Positions 53,727 to 62,958 of a DNA stretch of 63,430 nt are shown here, piece by piece. The notes under the pieces were generated by a model that ran no database searches, was not told the DNA's origin, and saw only the letters and a program-made list of their open reading frames with translations. Source of the stretch: a bacterium (lineage in GTDB: Bacteria > Fidelibacterota > Marinisomatia > Marinisomatales > TCS55); assembly GCA_004321715.1 (NCBI GenBank), contig SGYN01000009.1, positions 1-63,430 on the forward strand. The letters run 5' to 3'. The position numbers and the translations under genes are program-made. The first letter of the stretch is position 1; the number at the start of each line of letters is the position of its first letter.

Positions 53727-54391
53727 TTAATGCTAATAAAAGCACCTTAAATAAAAAGATTGAAATACTTGATCTTGGAATGCAGGCCTATAAAGAGTCT
53801 TGGATTTTTCAAAAAGAATTACTTAATAAAAGATCTAATAATGAAATTAATGACACATTAATATTTGTTGAACATGAACCAGTTTATACTCTTGGTAAGA
53901 ATGCTGATGAAAATCATATTCTTCAAAACTACCCTGAAAATGTGCAAACATTTCATATAGAAAGGGGGGGAGATGTTACGTTCCATGGCCCAGGTCAATT
54001 GGTTGGATATCCAATACTTGATTTACGAAATTATAAGAAAAGTATAAGTTGGTATATGCGATCCCTTGAGGAGGTAATTATTGATACACTTTTAGAATTC
54101 AATATTAAAGCTGTGCGAAAAGATCGACTAACAGGTGTTTGGTATAAAGATGAGAAAATTGCGGCATTAGGAGTTAGGGTTTCTAAATGGATTACAATGC
54201 ATGGGTTTTCATTAAATATAAATCCTGACCTTAATTATTATAAAAGTATTATTCCATGTGGAATTTTTGAATATGGGGTAACCAGTATGTCTAAAATCTT
54301 AGATAAAAACATTGATTTAGAATTAGTTAAGGGTATTCTTAAAATTAAATTTCTGGATCAGTTTAATAATAATCATTTAACTAATAAATAA
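53723..54391 (+). CDS. lipB: Lipoyl(octanoyl) transferase
   Basis: A 222-residue octanoyltransferase that moves octanoate from acyl-carrier protein to E2 or GcvH lysines. The family signature RGGDVTFHGPGQLVGYPI is complete, and the KIAALGVRVSKWITMHG motif holds the active-site lysine. The catalytic cysteine is in SIIPCGI. It sits between lpd and E1, so lipoylation enzymes are encoded within the operon of their substrate. Confidence 0.95.
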   Translation: MINANKSTLNKKIEILDLGMQAYKESWIFQKELLNKRSNNEINDTLIFVEHEPVYTLGKNADENHILQNYPENVQTFHIERGGDVTFHGPGQLVGYPILDLRNYKKSISWYMRSLEEVIIDTLLEFNIKAVRKDRLTGVWYKDEKIAALGVRVSKWITMHGFSLNINPDLNYYKSIIPCGIFEYGVTSMSKILDKNIDLELVKGILKIKFLDQFNNNHLTNK

Positions 54392-54393
54392 TC

Positions 54394-56400
54394 ATGCCTC
54401 GTTTATACGGATTTCATAAGAAAGAGTTGATGAGAGTATATGAAAATATGGTTGTATCACGTATTCTTGATGAAAAAATGGCAATTCTTTTAAGACAAGG
54501 AAAAGGGTTTTTTCATATGGCATGTGCAGGCCACGAAGCTGCGCAAACTGCGGCAGCATTTAATTTTCAATCAGCTAAAGATTGGTTTTATCCGTATTAT
54601 AGAGATAGTGCCTTTACTATAGGGTTGGGCATGACAGCAAAAGATCATTTGTTAGCTTTTTTTGCTAAATCAGATGACCCCTCATCAGGTGGGCGTCAAA
54701 TGCCACATCATTATGGCAAGCGCGATTTAAACATTGTGACGCAATCAAGCCCAACAGGTACGCAATATTTGCAGGCAGTTGGATGTGCGATGGCATGTAA
54801 ATTAAATAAGAAAAAAGAAGTTGTTTATGTTTCTTCAGGTGAAGGGACAACTAGCCAGGGCGATTTTCATGAAGCATTAAATTGGTCCAGTAGAGAAAAA
54901 TTACCAGTAATTTTTCATGTTCAGGATAATGACTATGCTATTAGTGTTCATATTTCTGAACAAATTTCTGGTGAATCTATATTTTCAATGGTATCTGGAT
55001 ATCAACATCTTGCAAGATTTGATGTTGATGGTTCCGATTATTTTGAGACTCATTTAGCTTTTAAAAAGGCAGTTGATAGAGCCAGAAAAGGTACAGGGCC
55101 AGCAGTAATTGTATCGCACGTCGATAGATTAAAACCGCATTCATCATCGGATGATCATTTAAAATATCGTACGAAAAAAGAAATCACTGAAATGGAGAAA
55201 AATGATCCAATAAAAAAATTTACAGATGAGTGCCTTGCAAATAAAATAATAAAGAAGGAGGAGCTGGATAGACTAGATAAAAAAATAAAGAATCAAATAG
55301 AAAACAACGCAGATTGGGCCGAAACACAAGATCATCCAGACTCAGATTCTTCTACAAATCATATATATAGCAACTATTCTCCTGATTTTGATAGCGATTT
55401 AACAATTATTAATGATAAAACTGTTTTTGTGGATGCGATTAATCATGCACTTAAAGAGGAAATGAATAAAAATAAAAAAATGGTCATTTATGGTCAAGAT
55501 ATAGCAGATCCAAAAGGTGGTGTCTTTACTGCTACGAAAGGGCTATCGGATACATATGGTAAGGATAGAGTTTTTAATAGTCCACTCGCGGAATCTTCTA
55601 TTATTGGATCAGCGATTGGTTTAGCAACCGTTGGTTACAAGCCTGTTGTTGAAATACAGTTTGGTGATTATATATGGACAGCTATGATGCAAATCCGAAA
55701 TGAACTCGCTACTATACGGTATCGATCAAATAATGCCTGGTCTTGCCCTGCTGTTATACGTGTACCTGTAGGTGGGTATATTCATGGCGGATTATGTCAT
55801 AGTCAATCGATTGATGGCTATTTTATTCATATGCCAGGGATTTATATTGCATACCCCTCTAACGCAGCTGATGCAAAAGGACTATTGAAAATGGCATGTC
55901 GAATGGATGACCCTATTATATTTATGGAACATAAGAGTTTATATCGTCAAAGTTATGCATCATCCCCTGAGCCAGATGATGAGTACTTGATTGAATTTGG
56001 TAAATCTAGAATAGTACAAAAAGGATCGGAATTAACAATAATAACTTGGGGAGCTATGGTACAATCAAGCATTGAAGCTGTAAATGATTTAGATCTCGAT
56101 GAGAATATTATTGAGATTATTGATTTACGAACATTGAATCCATTAGATTTTTCATCTATTCAAGTCTCAATAGAGAAAACTGGTAAAGCATTAATAGTAT
56201 ATGAAGACAATCTTACAAATGGGCCAGGGGCTGAAATATCGTCATTAATAAGTGATCATTGTTTTGAAATGCTTGATGGGCCAATAAGAAGAGTCGCATC
56301 GAAGGATAGCCCAGTACCTTATAACATGTATTTGGAAGAAGATATTTTACCGCAGATAGAAGATATTAAAGCAACCTTAATAGAGTTATTGGAGTATTGA
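54394..56400 (+). CDS. 2-oxoacid dehydrogenase E1, alpha and beta subunits fused
   Basis: A 668-residue fusion. Residues about 1-310 match the E1 alpha subunit with the thiamine-diphosphate motif (GEGTTSQGDFHEALNW). Residues about 345-668 match E1 beta (VFNSPLAESSIIGSAIGLA, VEIQFGDYIWTAMMQIRNELATI, RVPVGGYIHGGLCHSQS). This is the branched-chain 2-oxoacid/pyruvate type of Bacteroidota-like bacteria. The exact substrate (2-oxoisovalerate, pyruvate) cannot be fixed. It is 2 bases after lipB and abuts E2. Confidence 0.93.
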   Translation: MPRLYGFHKKELMRVYENMVVSRILDEKMAILLRQGKGFFHMACAGHEAAQTAAAFNFQSAKDWFYPYYRDSAFTIGLGMTAKDHLLAFFAKSDDPSSGGRQMPHHYGKRDLNIVTQSSPTGTQYLQAVGCAMACKLNKKKEVVYVSSGEGTTSQGDFHEALNWSSREKLPVIFHVQDNDYAISVHISEQISGESIFSMVSGYQHLARFDVDGSDYFETHLAFKKAVDRARKGTGPAVIVSHVDRLKPHSSSDDHLKYRTKKEITEMEKNDPIKKFTDECLANKIIKKEELDRLDKKIKNQIENNADWAETQDHPDSDSSTNHIYSNYSPDFDSDLTIINDKTVFVDAINHALKEEMNKNKKMVIYGQDIADPKGGVFTATKGLSDTYGKDRVFNSPLAESSIIGSAIGLATVGYKPVVEIQFGDYIWTAMMQIRNELATIRYRSNNAWSCPAVIRVPVGGYIHGGLCHSQSIDGYFIHMPGIYIAYPSNAADAKGLLKMACRMDDPIIFMEHKSLYRQSYASSPEPDDEYLIEFGKSRIVQKGSELTIITWGAMVQSSIEAVNDLDLDENIIEIIDLRTLNPLDFSSIQVSIEKTGKALIVYEDNLTNGPGAEISSLISDHCFEMLDGPIRRVASKDSPVPYNMYLEEDILPQIEDIKATLIELLEY

Positions 56401-57653
56401 TGTTAGTAGATGTTATAATGCCAAAAATGGGTGAATCCATTACCGAGGGAACGATTATTGAATGGCGAAAGAATGTTGGGGACACAGTAGATAAAGATGA
56501 AATATTTTTAGAAATAGGGACTGATAAAGTAGACTCAGAAATACCTTCGCCAGCAGCTGGTATATTGGTAGAGATATTGGCTAAACCAAATGACGTTATA
56601 GATGTTGGAAAAGTAATTGCTAGAATAAATACTGATAGCAACGCTACGCTTGATACGGTCCCTGAAGATATTCCTTTAGCTGATATTAAAAAGATCCAAG
56701 AAGTCAAAGAATCACCAAAGATTGATATTAAAAAAGACCCAGTAGTTCCCAAAAATCAATTGGATAAATCCAAAGGATTATTCTTTACTCCAGTTGTTAT
56801 GAAAATTGCAAATGAACATAACATTTCAATGAATGAGCTAGAATCAATTCAAGGTTCAGGTAGGAATGGAAGAATAACAAAAAAAGATGTTCTATCACAT
56901 TTAAAAAGCCCAGGCGCTCCATCTAAAGAATTTAAAGAAGTGAAAATGAGCGACACTGTGGTTGAAATGGAATATATGAGAAAACGCATTGCAGATCATA
57001 TGCGTGCTAGTTTAGACACGGCAGCCCATGTTTATGTAATGACAGAAGTTGATATGACTGATATAGTGAATTATGTTAATGATAATGAAAACTTATTTTA
57101 TGAAAAAGAATCATTTAAGCTTACATATACTCCATTTATTGTGAATGCAGTAGTTAAAGCAATTAATCAATTTCCTTTGATGAACTCTTCTATTCAAGAC
57201 AATGAAATAATACATAAAAAAAATATCAATATTGGTTTAGCTGTATCTCTTGAAGATGGACTTATAGTTCCAGTTATGGATAATTGTGAGGAAATAAATT
57301 TTCTTGGATTATGTAGGCGAGTTCATGATCTTTCAGTTCGGGCTAGATCAAAAGATTTACGCCCTGATGAGCTTCAAGGTTCAACATTTTCTATATCAAA
57401 TTTTGGAGTTTTTAATGTTACAATGGGAACACCAATTATTAATCAACCAAATGTAGGTATACTTGGGGTTGGTGCGATTAAAAAACAACCTGTAGTTATA
57501 GAAAGTGATTTAGGTGATACGATAGGTATTAGGAGCCAAATGATTTTGAGTTTAGGATTTGATCATCGACTTATTGATGGTGCTGGTGGAAGCAAGTTTA
57601 TAGAAAAAATAAGATTAGAAATTGAAAATTTGGAATTAATGGATCTCTTTTAA
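56400..57653 (+). CDS. 2-oxoacid dehydrogenase E2 acyltransferase
   Basis: A 417-residue dihydrolipoamide acyltransferase. One lipoyl domain (residues 1-78) has K43 in the GTDKVDSE motif. A peripheral-subunit-binding domain is at about 128-170 (TPVVMKIANEHNISMNEL), and the CoA-dependent catalytic domain at about 190-417 ends in the DHRLIDG motif (H389, D393). Start ATG 56400 has GGAG 5 bases upstream and overlaps the E1 stop. A single lipoyl domain is typical of branched-chain/2-oxoglutarate E2. Confidence 0.94.
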   Translation: MLVDVIMPKMGESITEGTIIEWRKNVGDTVDKDEIFLEIGTDKVDSEIPSPAAGILVEILAKPNDVIDVGKVIARINTDSNATLDTVPEDIPLADIKKIQEVKESPKIDIKKDPVVPKNQLDKSKGLFFTPVVMKIANEHNISMNELESIQGSGRNGRITKKDVLSHLKSPGAPSKEFKEVKMSDTVVEMEYMRKRIADHMRASLDTAAHVYVMTEVDMTDIVNYVNDNENLFYEKESFKLTYTPFIVNAVVKAINQFPLMNSSIQDNEIIHKKNINIGLAVSLEDGLIVPVMDNCEEINFLGLCRRVHDLSVRARSKDLRPDELQGSTFSISNFGVFNVTMGTPIINQPNVGILGVGAIKKQPVVIESDLGDTIGIRSQMILSLGFDHRLIDGAGGSKFIEKIRLEIENLELMDLF

Positions 57654-58471
57654 TGGCGATAGATCACGTATTAAAGCTTTATTCTGAAACAATTCAGTCG
57701 CCTTATCTTCATTATGGATTTTGGGATAACCCAAGTAGTTTAAATACTGATTTACTATCTATTGAGGATATTGTACTGGCCCAAGGGAGATATATCGAAC
57801 ATCTTGCCTCATTTATACCGGAAAATGTGAATAAGATTATCGATGTTGGTTGTGGAGTAGGAGGGAATGCAGCATATTTAAAAGAAAAAGGTTATGAAAT
57901 TGAAGTTTTATCACCCGATGTATATCAAGAAGAGGTCATAAAGGAAAAGTTTAATGGTGAAATGCGTTTTTATAAAACCAAGTTTGAAGACTTTAAATCC
58001 CAGAATGTTTATGATCTGATTCTTGAAAGTGAAAGTGCATGTTACATTAAAATTAATGAAGGATTTTCTTCTGCAAAAAAAGCATTGAGAGATGGCGGAT
58101 ATTTATTAGCAGCTGATTATTTTGTATATAATTCTGATAATCAAAGTCCTCATTTAAAATCTTCACATAAAATGGATGAATATCTTACAAAAGCCGAGAC
58201 TTCTGGTTTTACGTTGTTAAAGGAATACGATCAGACTGATAATACAATGCCTACTTTGGATGCAGCCTTAAATTTTATTAACCGGTTTATTTTTCCAACG
58301 GCAGAATATCTTCAAAATTCTATTCAACGAAAAAACCCAAAAACTTATCGATTATTGAAATCTTTACTACAGAAAAAGATTTCGAACAAAATGGATCAGC
58401 TGGATTTAATGAGTAGTGAAGAGTTTAGAAAATATAGAAAATATATGATTTACCTATTCCAAAAAGTATAA
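57653..58471 (+). CDS. SAM-dependent methyltransferase in the E1-E2-lipA operon
   Basis: A 272-residue class I methyltransferase. The N-terminal HYGFWDNP motif resembles the tocopherol/cyclopropane-type group, motif I is IIDVGCGVGGNAAYL, and the acidic loop SPD (about residue 89) replaces the usual post-II acid. The region LILESESACYI is motif II-III. It sits between E2 and lipA, starting inside the E2 stop (TAATG). The target is unknown; a lipid, quinone or lipoyl-pathway substrate are options. No canonical family member is expected at this place. Confidence 0.82.
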   Translation: MAIDHVLKLYSETIQSPYLHYGFWDNPSSLNTDLLSIEDIVLAQGRYIEHLASFIPENVNKIIDVGCGVGGNAAYLKEKGYEIEVLSPDVYQEEVIKEKFNGEMRFYKTKFEDFKSQNVYDLILESESACYIKINEGFSSAKKALRDGGYLLAADYFVYNSDNQSPHLKSSHKMDEYLTKAETSGFTLLKEYDQTDNTMPTLDAALNFINRFIFPTAEYLQNSIQRKNPKTYRLLKSLLQKKISNKMDQLDLMSSEEFRKYRKYMIYLFQKV

Positions 58472-58476
58472 AGTAC

Positions 58477-59358
58477 ATGAAAGCAGAAACAAACATTCAC
58501 TACAAGCCCAAAATTAAGCTTCAGATGCGAGATGGGTATAGATTTGTTGAAAAAGTAGTTAAGAAAAATAATTTACACACTGTTTGTGAGGAGGCAAGGT
58601 GTCCTAATATTTATGAATGCTGGGATAGGGGTACTGCAACAATAATGATTTTAGGTGATACGTGTACCAGGGCTTGTGGATTCTGTTCAGTTAAAACTGG
58701 AAAGCCAACTTGGAATGATCCAATGGAGCCAGTTCGTACGGCGATGGCAGTAAAAAAAATGAATCTGAGACATGTCGTAATTACATCAGTTGATCGTGAT
58801 GATATTAAGGGAGATTATGGTGCGAATATTTGGGCGCAGACAATCAAACAAATACATCATCATGTTGCAGGTTGTACTGTTGAGGTGTTGACTCCTGATT
58901 TTAAAGGCAATGAATCTGCTTTATTAAAAGTTTTTTCTTCACGACCTGAAATATTTAGTCATAATGTTGAATGCGTTGAGCGAATTAGTAAAAATGTTCG
59001 TAATCAAGCAGACTGGAAAAGGAGCTTACATGTTTTACGATTTGCTGTTAGTAAAGGAATGCATACAAAGACTGGTATGATGGTAGGTTTGGGTGAAACA
59101 AAAAATGAAGTTATCCATACAATGCAACAAGTAGCTGATTTAGGCGTTTCAATTTTTACTATTGGACAATATCTTCAACCAACAAAAAATCATTTGCCTG
59201 TTGATAGATATGTTTCTGATGAAGAATTTATAAATTATAAAGCTATTGGGTATGAATTAGGATTTTCTGTTGTAGAGTCTGGGGCCTTAGTTCGTAGCTC
59301 ATACCATGCAGATGAGCAGGCTAGATTATTACATACTAAATCCAAAAAATTATTATGA
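58477..59358 (+). CDS. lipA: Lipoyl synthase
   Basis: A 293-residue radical-SAM enzyme that inserts two sulphurs into octanoyl-E2. The auxiliary cluster motif C37-x4-C42-x5-C48 and the radical-SAM C63-x3-C67-x2-C70 are both present, and the C-terminal VRSSYHA contains the unusual serine ligand. Located 5 bases after the methyltransferase, it completes lipoylation with lipB in this operon. Confidence 0.96.
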   Translation: MKAETNIHYKPKIKLQMRDGYRFVEKVVKKNNLHTVCEEARCPNIYECWDRGTATIMILGDTCTRACGFCSVKTGKPTWNDPMEPVRTAMAVKKMNLRHVVITSVDRDDIKGDYGANIWAQTIKQIHHHVAGCTVEVLTPDFKGNESALLKVFSSRPEIFSHNVECVERISKNVRNQADWKRSLHVLRFAVSKGMHTKTGMMVGLGETKNEVIHTMQQVADLGVSIFTIGQYLQPTKNHLPVDRYVSDEEFINYKAIGYELGFSVVESGALVRSSYHADEQARLLHTKSKKLL

Positions 59359-59951
59359 ATAATAAAGTAATAGTAGTGATTTCAACCTTTATTGCTGCAA
59401 TTGTTTTAGTGCAATTAGTATCAAAGGATCAACCAAATTCTACAATTAAAGAGGAGGTTCCTTTCGTAAATAATAAACCAGAATCTAATTTTATTCAAAT
59501 TGGTAATTTAACTGCTAGGCTTCCTGATAATTGGAATGTTGTAAAGCCATCAAGTTCAATGCGATTAATGGAGTTTCAAATAGGGGAAAATAATTCAGAA
59601 GCATCAATGGCGGTTTTTAAAAATATTGGTGGAACGATTGATGATAACCTGGAAAGATGGGCTGGACAGTTTGGCTATCAATTATTAGATGAAAACGTTA
59701 GATTGACTAAAGAAACTATTAGTGGCATAGATTTTCATATAATAAGTATTTTGGGAACATATACTAATACTATGGCATTTTCACCTAATGCTGCAAAACC
59801 AAAAATTAACTATCGTTTGCTTGGTGCAATAGCCAGTACATCAGACGGCTTATATTATTTTAAATTGACAGGCCCAAATGATATTATTAATAACGAGATT
59901 GAAGAATTTTCGTATTTTATTCAATCATTAACATATTCTAATATTGGATAA
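59355..59951 (+). CDS. Membrane-anchored protein of unknown function
   Basis: A 198-residue protein with a single N-terminal hydrophobic anchor (about 5-22), then a soluble periplasmic domain. The region around LTARLPDNWNVVKPSSSMRLMEFQI resembles PsbP-like/MOG1-type beta-rich domains but this is weak. No catalytic motif is seen. The start overlaps the lipA stop (ATGA), so it is the last gene of the dehydrogenase operon. Confidence 0.65.
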   Translation: MNNKVIVVISTFIAAIVLVQLVSKDQPNSTIKEEVPFVNNKPESNFIQIGNLTARLPDNWNVVKPSSSMRLMEFQIGENNSEASMAVFKNIGGTIDDNLERWAGQFGYQLLDENVRLTKETISGIDFHIISILGTYTNTMAFSPNAAKPKINYRLLGAIASTSDGLYYFKLTGPNDIINNEIEEFSYFIQSLTYSNIG

Positions 59952-60020
59952 AGACATTAAAGAATGAAATTATGACATATATTACAGCAATTGATATGCC
60001 AAATTAGCATACTATTTCAG

Positions 60021-60048
60021 TTGGTACATTATTTGCGTAAATTATATT
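60021..60048 (+). promoter_or_regulatory. Possible promoter of lon
   Basis: TTGGTA (60021-60026) and TATATT (60043-60048) are 16 bases apart and lie about 22 bases before the lon start, which also carries a strong AAGGAAG ribosome site at 60059-60065. No CIRCE or other heat-shock operator is seen. It is a pattern match only. Confidence 0.3.
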
Positions 60049-60069
60049 TAAACAACTTAAGGAAGAATT

Positions 60070-62496
60070 ATGCCAAAGAGATTTGATAAAGATATAGAAC
60101 CAAAGCCTATTTCAGATAAAGATGATTATCCCGTAATGCCGCTTAGGAATACGGTTTTATTCCCACAACAAGTTATACCTATTTATATCGGTCGTGAAAA
60201 GTCGTTAAAGCTTATTGAGGATTTAGGAAATGGTGATAAACATATTGTCGTAGTTGCGCAAGAAGATGGATCAATTGAAGATCCTCAGCCAGAAGATTTA
60301 TATGCTTATGGAACTTTGGGTGTTGTATTAAAAGTATTTGACATGCCAGATAATAGTAAATCTGCAATTGTTCAGGGTATAGAAAGAGTGAAGTTGATGA
60401 GCTTTGGAGATCCAAATCCATATCACAGAGTTGTGGTGGAAAAAGTCAGTGATGAGCCTATGGTAGATGAATTAGAAGTTGAAGCGTTATCAAAAAATTT
60501 ACGAAGTACATTTTCAGAATTAATTCAAGTTGCTCCAAATCTAACCGAAGAGCATTCAGGTATGTTATCTAATATTCAGAAGCCTTCACGTTTAGCTGAT
60601 CGCGCTGTATCTTTGCTCACGGTTCCAAATCAAGAAAAACAGGATGTTCTTGAAGAGCTTAATGTGAAGAGTAGAGTCGAAAAAACTATTACGTTGCTTA
60701 CTAGAGAAATTCAACGGATTAAACTAGGTGAAGAAATACAAACGGAGGTTCATGATGAGATCTCTAAAACTCAAAGAGAGTATTATTTACGTGAGCAAAT
60801 GAAAGCCATTAAGCGTGAATTAGGTGAAGATGAGGAAACAGTCGAAGTAAAAGAACTTGAAGATCGAATAAAAGCTGCAAAGCTACCTGAAGAGGCAGAT
60901 AAGGTAGCAATGAAAGAGTTAGAAAGATTATCCCGAATCCCAACTCAATCACCTGAGTATTCTGTATCTAGGACATATATTGAATGGTTGGCTGATCTAC
61001 CTTGGAGTAATTCTAGTGAAGATCAAATTAATGTAAAAAAGGCTGAAAAAATTCTTGATGAGGATCATTATGGATTGGAAAAAGTAAAGCAGAGAATTCT
61101 AGAATATTTAGCAGTAAGAAATTTAAAACAAGAACGCAACCCAGATGGTGTTGTGAGGGGTCCAATTTTATGCTTTTCAGGCCCTCCTGGAGTAGGTAAA
61201 ACATCCCTTGGTAAATCGATTGCAAAAGCAATAGGTCGTGAATTTGTTCGAATGTCATTAGGGGGTGTTAGAGATGAAGCTGAAATCCGAGGTCATAGAA
61301 GAACCTATATAGGTGCTTTACCTGGTAGAGTAATTCAATCTATGAAAAAAGCCGGAACTAATAATCCAGTATTTATGCTTGATGAAATAGATAAGCTTGG
61401 TTCTGATTTCAGAGGTGACCCATCATCTGCAATGCTTGAAGTATTAGATCCAGAACAGAATGATGCATTTAGTGATCACTATTTAGAAGTAGACTTTGAC
61501 TTGAGCAAAGTAATGTTTATTACTACTGCAAATTATCAAGATGCGATTCCTCCTGCTTTAAGAGATCGTATGGAAATACTTGATTTCAGCGGTTATATAG
61601 AGGATGAAAAAATAAAAATAGCTCAAAGACATTTACTACCAAAGCAAATTGAAGAAAATGGACTTAATAAGAAAGAAGTATCACTAGATAAAGTGGCTAT
61701 TAGCGAATTGATACGTTCTTATACAAGAGAATCAGGTGTTAGAAATTTAGAAAGAGAAATAGCAAATGTATTAAGAAAAGTTGCGCGAGACCTTGTTGAG
61801 AAAACGGCAAAAAAGGTCCGAGTTACAAGAGCAAAAGTTTTGGAATATTTAGGTGCACCAAGATTTTATTCAGAATTGGCAGAAAGAACAACAAAGCCTG
61901 GCGTTGTAACTGGTTTAGCATGGACAGCTGCAGGCGGAGATATTTTATTCATTGAGTCTTCAAAAATGAAAGGAAAAGGTGGGCTTACCTTAACTGGACA
62001 ACTTGGAGATGTAATGAAAGAATCTGCAACTGCCGCTCTAACCTATGTTAGATCACATACAGACATACTTGGTATTCCAGATGATTTTCATGAAAAGACA
62101 GATATTCATGTACATGTTCCTGCGGGAGCAATACCAAAAGATGGCCCTTCAGCTGGTGTAAGTATGTTTACATCAATTGTTTCATTAATGACAGGTAAAC
62201 CTGTGAAAGATAAGGTAGCAATGACGGGAGAAATTACACTTCGAGGAAATGTTTTACCTATTGGTGGTGTGAAAGAAAAAGTAACGGCAGCACATCGTTC
62301 AGGTATAAAACATATTATTTTACCTGACCATAATAAAAAAGACCTTGAAGATATACCTGATCATATTAAAAAAGATTTAAACTTCTATTTTGCTAAAGAA
62401 ATTATGGATGTAATAGATGTGGCTATCCCAGGTATAAATGGTAAGAAAAAGAGGACAACAAGAAAAACTAACTCAAAAGTAAAAAAAGTGTCTTAA
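60070..62496 (+). CDS. lon: ATP-dependent protease Lon
   Basis: An 808-residue LonA protease. The N-terminal substrate-recognition domain (about 20-215) leads to an AAA+ domain with Walker A GPPGVGKTS (about residues 372-380) and Walker B VFMLDEIDKL. The C-terminal protease domain has the serine in PKDGPSAGVSM (S694) and the lysine in IGGVKEKV (K735). A basic K/R-rich tail of about 20 residues follows the protease domain. It degrades misfolded and regulatory proteins. Complete gene with a strong ribosome site. Confidence 0.97.
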   Translation: MPKRFDKDIEPKPISDKDDYPVMPLRNTVLFPQQVIPIYIGREKSLKLIEDLGNGDKHIVVVAQEDGSIEDPQPEDLYAYGTLGVVLKVFDMPDNSKSAIVQGIERVKLMSFGDPNPYHRVVVEKVSDEPMVDELEVEALSKNLRSTFSELIQVAPNLTEEHSGMLSNIQKPSRLADRAVSLLTVPNQEKQDVLEELNVKSRVEKTITLLTREIQRIKLGEEIQTEVHDEISKTQREYYLREQMKAIKRELGEDEETVEVKELEDRIKAAKLPEEADKVAMKELERLSRIPTQSPEYSVSRTYIEWLADLPWSNSSEDQINVKKAEKILDEDHYGLEKVKQRILEYLAVRNLKQERNPDGVVRGPILCFSGPPGVGKTSLGKSIAKAIGREFVRMSLGGVRDEAEIRGHRRTYIGALPGRVIQSMKKAGTNNPVFMLDEIDKLGSDFRGDPSSAMLEVLDPEQNDAFSDHYLEVDFDLSKVMFITTANYQDAIPPALRDRMEILDFSGYIEDEKIKIAQRHLLPKQIEENGLNKKEVSLDKVAISELIRSYTRESGVRNLEREIANVLRKVARDLVEKTAKKVRVTRAKVLEYLGAPRFYSELAERTTKPGVVTGLAWTAAGGDILFIESSKMKGKGGLTLTGQLGDVMKESATAALTYVRSHTDILGIPDDFHEKTDIHVHVPAGAIPKDGPSAGVSMFTSIVSLMTGKPVKDKVAMTGEITLRGNVLPIGGVKEKVTAAHRSGIKHIILPDHNKKDLEDIPDHIKKDLNFYFAKEIMDVIDVAIPGINGKKKRTTRKTNSKVKKVS

Positions 62497-62511
62497 TTTC
62501 GCTCGGTTTTT

Positions 62512-62585
62512 GGGCGCTTAGCTCAGTTGGTCAGAGCACCGCCCTTACAAGGCGGGGGTCATAAGTTCGAGTCTTATAGCGCCCA
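62512..62585 (+). tRNA. tRNA-Val (TAC)
   Basis: A 74-base cloverleaf: acceptor GGGCGCT with AGCGCCC, D arm GCTC/GAGC, anticodon stem CCGCC/GGCGG around CTTACAA with anticodon TAC (62546-62548), T arm ATAAG-TTCGAGT-CTTAT, discriminator A. CCA is not encoded. It lies 15 bases after lon. Confidence 0.96.
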
Positions 62586-62592
62586 CTCTTAG

Positions 62593-62626
62593 AAGCCCTT
62601 GATTAACGTCAGGGGCTTTCTCTTTT
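62593..62626 (+). terminator. Intrinsic terminator after tRNA-Val
   Basis: AAGCCCTTGA pairs with TCAGGGGCTT (10 pairs, one G-T) around the loop TTAACG and is followed by TTCTCTTTT. It ends the lon/tRNA-Val transcript. Confidence 0.8.
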
Positions 62627-62958
62627 AATGAACTAATCAAACTATTCAACACCCCTTTCCATTTTGTCAAATATATATTAAAAGGGGCACCATTTATGGG
62701 GGCACCACTACACCAAGGCGGATTAATACCGGGGTGGACGGTATCCTCAGCGAACTCTTTTTATTGTTAATATTAATTTATAGTAGTTCTATTTCTATTC
62801 ATTTAAAGATGGCTTTAGCAGTCCGTTCAAACAAAAATCAAACATACATCTAATTCAATACTAATTCTGACAAGGAATATTAGCAGTTAATTTATTTTCT
62901 GTTAATAATCTGTTTACTTCAGTTCGTTATGGTCACAACCGAATTGTGAGGTGAATTG
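62627..62958. other. 332-base non-coding stretch with a GC-rich, structured core
   Basis: No convincing gene is present. The core 62680-62760 is unusually GC-rich for this window. It has a direct repeat GGGGCACCA (62684-62692, 62699-62707), a 6-base-pair hairpin (62726-62744: ATACCG with CGGTAT), and an upstream CCCC/GGGG inverted pair (62652-62658, 62681-62687). The 3' part (62760-62940) is AT-rich and featureless up to the GAGGTG ribosome site at 62948-62953 that serves the next gene. The core may be a small RNA or a leftover of another element. Confidence 0.4.

Noticed and set aside
62512-62958. Integration of a mobile element at tRNA-Val
   Set aside because: No integrase gene and no duplicate of the tRNA 3' end is visible in the remaining bases of the window; the GC-rich block is reported only as unexplained.
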